NCBI GenBank assembly: GCA_964200075.2
Contig: CAXNAA020000574.1
Location: 1 to 20,053, forward strand
Length of the DNA stretch: 20,053 nucleotides
Reading direction: 5' to 3'
Source of the DNA: Sphacelaria rigidula
Taxonomy: Eukaryota > Phaeophyceae > Sphacelariales
Shown piece after piece: positions 16,901 to 20,053 of the stretch. The position numbers and the translations under genes were made by a program. Every line of letters begins with the position of its first letter. The first letter of the stretch is position 1. The notes under the pieces are model-generated. The model was given only the letters and a program-made list of their open reading frames with translations. It did not search any database and was not told the origin of the DNA.

Positions 16901-19662
16901 CATACGGAAGAGGGAATTATTGATATCAACGAAAAACACACCTCCATCGGAGACAGAGCATAGAGCATAGATCATACTCGTAGTCTTGGGGAACCACATC
17001 TTGTCCCCGGTACGTGGGTGATATTTTGTTGATTGTTGACCATTGGATCATCACTATTATCGCTTCCGCGCCCTGTCCATTCTCGTAGAACTTTCGCCGC
17101 TACCCACGCCTTCACCTTTCAAAACATGGAGAACAGCTTCTGCTCAAGAATACCATACCGTATACGTTGAGAAAAAAAACTGCAACCTCACGCCCCGACG
17201 GGCCGCTGGTGATTCATGTACCATGCACCACGTGAAACGCATGGGCACAGCAGCTGGAAGGCGATAAATACACAAAGGTGCTACGCGACAAACTCGATAC
17301 CACGCTGTGCGCAGACAAGCATTGCACCTGTACCTCGAAGGGGACGAAGTCTTGAAAATAGTATGGAATCCTTCCTTACGGCACATTCACTGAATACAGC
17401 TGCACGCCCTCTAGTTTGCTTTTTGTTCCCCCACTCATATATCATGAGTACACTCATATTCTTCAGGGGGTGGTTCCTGACATCGTCGAACTAATCCGCT
17501 AAATTTAAGCCTGCGGCTACATGGTGAGATATCGCTTTCGATGCCCCCCCCTCTGGTGGAATTTAAATTTGAATCACCATCAAGAACATGTGCTCAGGAC
17601 TCCTTCTCCAGAATTCATTTGCTGTATCGTCTGTTTCTGAATATGGATGAAACTCTGCGTAAACTTAGCAGTGCACGAAAATGAGTGAGCACACACACAT
17701 GCAACCTCTCTACTCCCCCAAATGTTACCCGATCGACCGACAGCCGCCGCATCACCTCTCCAAAGCCTCGCATGCCGAATACCCGCATATAATGTTGGTC
17801 ATGTTCCAGTCAAATATTCAAACATTGCAGAGTTCTCACATGCGCGGAGTCGAACTTTTTGTGCATGGCCTTGACCGAAATGCCCATGGAAAGCACGCTG
17901 GAGGCAGCGGCAATGGTGGTGTTTACCTGCGCACGTGGAGGCCAGTTGCCAGGCGAGTGTGCAGTATTACTTAGACGCACGAACAATATCCAAGCAGAAT
18001 GTGGCGTGGCGTGGCGTGGCGTGGCGTGGCGTGATGCGGCGTGACGTAGCACAATGCTATGGTGACGGCATCCGCGGCACGAGACTCTTCATACTCATGC
18101 AAGACGCAGCCATCATGTGTGGGTCGTCGCTCCCGCTACCGTTTTGGGGATGGTTACGTTTATGCCGAGCAACTGTGCCACGACATGTCTCACGCGGTAC
18201 GTGAATATACACTCACCACTGCCTTGGCCACAAGAACGCTTCTTCCGTTGGAGATCGATCCGACCGAACCGCCATTGAAGCCGTCTGCATGTCAAACCGT
18301 AACCAGAGCCATCGGGTGCGACATCACAACAGTACAGTGCAACAGTGCAACAGCCGTGCTGCACGGTACATTTCGCGCACTGCCAACGCACGAAGGAAGG
18401 TGTCACGTGTTCGGTATACTCGTGGGCGATCAAGTCATATTCTACGACGTTCCGCTCTTGGGAATTTTCTCGTGCATTCGGCGACGCAGGAACCTCGATA
18501 CCCCGGTGAGGTTACCATGTCTATGTTCCACGAAAAATGGTATAGTCATCGATCGTACTGCACACGGAGAACAGCTCGAGGCAACGTTGAAGTTCCAAGT
18601 GGGAGAGGGAGTGGCGGTGGCGAGGCAGTAAACCAAGAGTCAGGCCAGTAACGCAAGAACTGCTACAAGCAGCTCCAGAGCTCTAGAAATGAAACCTCCT
18701 GCATCCTGCACCATATGCGAAAACCGCTGCGAGCCTTTGCCCTGTGCAGTCGACGTTTTTCAACCAGGGAAAATATCTGTAATGGACTGTAGTAGCATCA
18801 ATCCTACTCAACAGTGACACTCACACCAGCCGACCCACAGGATCAAGGCGCCCAAGGTTTGCAACGCAGGGCTTTGTTGCGGCAGCCGATATACCGTTCC
18901 GTCGCTCCTGAACCTCCCATTCCTTGCTTTGATTACCTTAGCCGTCACCAGTGCACAAATACCTGCGGCATACCCAGCAAGTAGCACGAAAAATAGCACA
19001 CGGCGCATCTCCTTCCGACTGTCTCTATGCGTTGAAGACTGTGCATCACGGTCAAATGGCGCCAAGCGCCCATAAAGGTGCCCTCTGTGAGGAAACGTCC
19101 ATGACACTGCTCTGCAGTGTACTTGGCCAGTTTCTCGGATAAGCCACTTACACTGCAGGGCGGGTGGCACAAAATGGCCACGCGCGATCCACGTTGTGGG
19201 TGGGTCAAAGGACGTTTCGTCACGACAGAATCTCATATTCGCATATCTCTTTTGCGAGCAGCTTGACACGCGCGAGCCTTCGAGCATTCAAGCTCGAAAT
19301 CGGTCACATTAGACTCGAAAATCAATACTAATCCAATTCGAATGTCGGTCCTGAAGATCATGCTGTAATCACAGGAAATCGGACTCGAGCATCACTTTTG
19401 TTTCTTCAAAGTCAGGAGGGGCGCACTTGTATCCACCACGGAAGCCTCGATGTCGTCACCAAGTCCCGCAACAATGTATTTACTTCCTCTTCGTACCTCC
19501 GGTCATGTGCACCACTCCAGCCCCAGCGAAGTCTGCACTTCCACACGACAGTAATAACAATCGCGCGTCTGCCATGCATTGGTCGTAGTCCGCCTTCGTG
19601 GTGGCATTATTGCAGCGAAACGGACTGGCCCAACCTCCCTCACTCCAAGCCCAGTGCACGAC
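13744..19662 (-). CDS. AMT: Ammonium transporter (AMT/MEP/Rh family), seven exons, 5'-partial
   Basis: This gene encodes a membrane protein that conducts ammonium/ammonia across a cell membrane. Seven exons (19662-19497, 18962-18825, 18284-18217, 17926-17840, 16865-16735, 15902-15742, 13907-13744) total 915 bases and join in frame into 304 codons plus stop. Family signatures appear in the right order: [13 protein letters not shown] (residues 44-56, first pore histidine at 52), [17 protein letters not shown] (92-108), VNTTIAAA (125-132), [12 protein letters not shown] (155-166), LKIDD..VH (198-210, second pore histidine at 210), [12 protein letters not shown] (252-263) and GLRV...EEIGMD (291-303). 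Introns are 534, 540, 290, 974, 832 and 1834 bases, mostly with GTGAG donors and all with CAG acceptors. The N-terminal exons, with the first helices, lie beyond the right edge. Several usually conserved positions differ (see findings). The family assignment is firm; the subfamily and substrate preference are not. Confidence 0.94.
14547..14576 (+). repeat. (TAGTG)n microsatellite in an AMT intron
   Basis: About six units of TAGTG, one of them altered, lie within the 1834-base intron between exons f and g. Confidence 0.85.
14690..15130 (+). repeat. Degenerate minisatellite, period about 42 bp, in an AMT intron
   Basis: About ten diverged units begin near 14690, 14731, 14777, 14829, 14869, 14911, 14953, 14993, 15041 and 15085. 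The rough unit is CACCTGYGATTCATRNGGC, then a variable middle, then a CGTACGTATTTTT-like end. The best-preserved neighbours are 14869-14910 and 14911-14952, both 42 bases. Further decayed units may lie before 14690. Confidence 0.65.
15742..15902 (-). CDS. AMT: AMT exon f
   Basis: This exon of 161 bases starts after acceptor TCGCCGCAG. It encodes [20 protein letters not shown], carrying the second pore histidine (H318 of AmtB), then [15 protein letters not shown] and a loop with [12 protein letters not shown]. It ends with one base of a leucine codon before donor GTGAGC, so the next exon continues as CCG-L-FYG, the expected junction. The common DDP.DA..VH pattern is [10 protein letters not shown] here, so proline and the third aspartate are missing. 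The frame stays open past the donor to a stop at 15689, but that extension matches nothing in the family. Confidence 0.93.
16085..16336. mobile_element. Degenerate foldback centred on a 14-bp palindrome, in an AMT intron
   Basis: Outer ends CCGTGGG (16085-16091) and CCCACGG (16330-16336) are inverted. CACCCCCAGGTGAT (16131-16144) pairs with ATCACCCGGGGGTTG (16283-16297), and ATTTTTGGCACC with GGTTCCAAAAAT. The centre is the perfect palindrome CGTGGTATACCACG at 16203-16216. A third related block, CACCCCTGGGTGAT, is at 16245-16258. The arms are of unequal length and decayed, so the element call is moderate. Confidence 0.5.
16735..16865 (-). CDS. AMT: AMT exon e
   Basis: This exon of 131 bases starts in phase 0 after an acceptor with a T-rich tract (TTTTTAAAATTCTCAG). 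It encodes [16 protein letters not shown], then [12 protein letters not shown] and a hydrophobic helix ending GTWLLV, plus two bases of an arginine codon before donor GTGATC (phase 2). The usual AGCA and PW residues of this segment are replaced by ASGP and VE, so this part has diverged while the helical pattern is kept. Confidence 0.91.
17840..17926 (-). CDS. AMT: AMT exon d
   Basis: This exon of 87 bases, exactly 29 codons, starts in phase 0 after acceptor GCGCACAG. It begins [18 protein letters not shown], the conserved NTTLAAAAG helix, and ends with [11 protein letters not shown] before donor GTGAGA. It joins in phase 0 to exon e, giving [15 protein letters not shown], which matches the usual arrangement of a short hydrophilic turn before NG.L.GLV.I.A. 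Confidence 0.92.
18001..18035 (+). repeat. (GTGGC)n microsatellite in an AMT intron
   Basis: Six perfect GTGGC units are followed by a decayed unit. They lie in the 290-base intron between exons c and d. Confidence 0.92.
18217..18284 (-). CDS. AMT: AMT exon c
   Basis: This 68-base exon completes the tyrosine of W-Y-GFN and reads [22 protein letters not shown]. The motif WYGFNGGS is one of the strongest family signatures; its phenylalanine corresponds to F215 of AmtB, near the external ammonium site. The acceptor is CATGCAG and the donor is GTGAGT (phase 0). The exon is too short to stand out as an open frame and was found from the motif and the splice phases. Confidence 0.93.
18825..18962 (-). 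CDS. AMT: AMT exon b
   Basis: This exon of 138 bases starts after acceptor GCCGCAG and completes the second glycine of HMTGG. It reads [17 protein letters not shown], the usual ALVGA...GPR.GRF segment, then [17 protein letters not shown] and the transmembrane segment [11 protein letters not shown]. It ends with the first base of a tyrosine codon before donor GTGAGT (phase 1). The conserved GPR is replaced by KAR. The reading frame stays open upstream of the acceptor for more than 100 codons, but that part matches nothing in the family, so I treat it as intron. Confidence 0.93.
19497..19662 (-). CDS. AMT: AMT exon a (first visible exon)
   Basis: This exon starts in phase 0 after a CAG acceptor preceded by a short pyrimidine run. 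It encodes [11 protein letters not shown], the usual ..YPVVVHW.W..GW segment, then a hydrophilic loop with [12 protein letters not shown], then [15 protein letters not shown]. The aspartate of DFAG and the histidine of VVH correspond to the conserved aspartate and first pore histidine of the family (D160 and H168 of E. coli AmtB). It ends with one base of a glycine codon before donor GTACGA, so the following intron is phase 1. The upstream exon, expected to encode the AER..(F/Y)YP segment, is not visible in the remaining 390 bases and probably lies outside the window. Confidence 0.92.
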
Positions 19663-20053
19663 CTGACGGAACAGGACAGCAGCACCACGACTATTCCATG
19701 AGTTTCTCAGACTTGAAGAATGGCCTATTAATAGGTACACTGAACCATATTGCACCAACACCACAGCGCGACTTGGCAGTGAGGGTGGTTTGCGGTGTTG
19801 GTGGCATGGGCAGTCAATGGTCGACTTGAATGCTTCATCGAACAATAGATTCACGTTTAACACTATATTCGTGAGATGCGGAACGTAGTTTCAGAGTCAG
19901 AGTGGATGCTCTAGCAATCCCAACAGGCATTTTTTTTCTTTTTTTTTGCTTGAGCACACGTGCTGTGCATGCAGCTACCGTACAGTACCCCATTCGAGGA
20001 ATTCGGCGGTCTGGTTGGTGAGATACCGCACAAAGCATTTTTACGCCTGGGGG

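Noticed and set aside
18059-18631. 190-codon plus-strand open frame
   Set aside because: It lies antisense to transporter exon c and its flanking introns, has no motif, and is explained by chance openness opposite the coding exon.
18963-19287. N-terminal extension of the minus-strand frame that contains exon b
   Set aside because: This part has no similarity to ammonium transporters, and a good acceptor with correct phase places it in the intron.
19398-19829. 143-codon plus-strand open frame
   Set aside because: It is the antisense shadow of transporter exon a.

Overview
The window looks like nuclear DNA from a eukaryote with intron-bearing genes and many repeats. There are no bacterial-style operons. 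The only clearly recognisable gene is split into seven short exons with GT..AG introns of about 290 to 1830 bases, and the rest is mostly non-coding sequence full of inverted repeats, microsatellites and degraded duplications. An alga or other protist, perhaps a stramenopile, would fit the intron density and the style of the ammonium transporter, but I cannot fix the lineage from sequence alone.

Left part (1-3720): a segment of about 0.8-1 kb is present twice in the same orientation (1 to about 1003, and about 2925-3716). The right copy keeps an intact 154-codon reading frame of unknown function. In the left copy the same frame is broken by a 2-base length change and a stop codon. The left copy also carries a 208-bp element with inverted ends and a 6-bp target duplication; the right copy preserves the corresponding empty site. 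Between the copies lies a 432-bp foldback element with arms of 203 and 204 bases.

Middle part (3720-13740): I see no confident gene. The region holds a second foldback built around CACGTTAC-type motifs (about 5018-5420), a 40-bp tandem duplication, a weak F-box-like open stretch (7277-7456), a third foldback (about 7705-7986) with a half copy at 8345-8476, a very stable small hairpin (8473-8508), two related 98-bp elements each flanked by TTAA (8691-8788 and 10753-10850), a CAA microsatellite, a 14-bp minisatellite and a tandem duplication of about 300 bp (11967-12608).

Right part (13744-19662, minus strand): a diverged ammonium transporter (AMT/MEP/Rh family). Seven exons join in frame for 304 codons, from the segment before the first pore histidine to the conserved C-terminal region. 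The 5' part lies beyond the right edge of the window. The introns contain a degenerate minisatellite with a period of about 42 bp, a degenerate foldback centred on a 14-bp perfect palindrome, and two 5-bp microsatellites. Nothing here shows a multi-gene system. The main biological content is one transporter gene in a landscape shaped by several unrelated families of small non-autonomous inverted-repeat elements.
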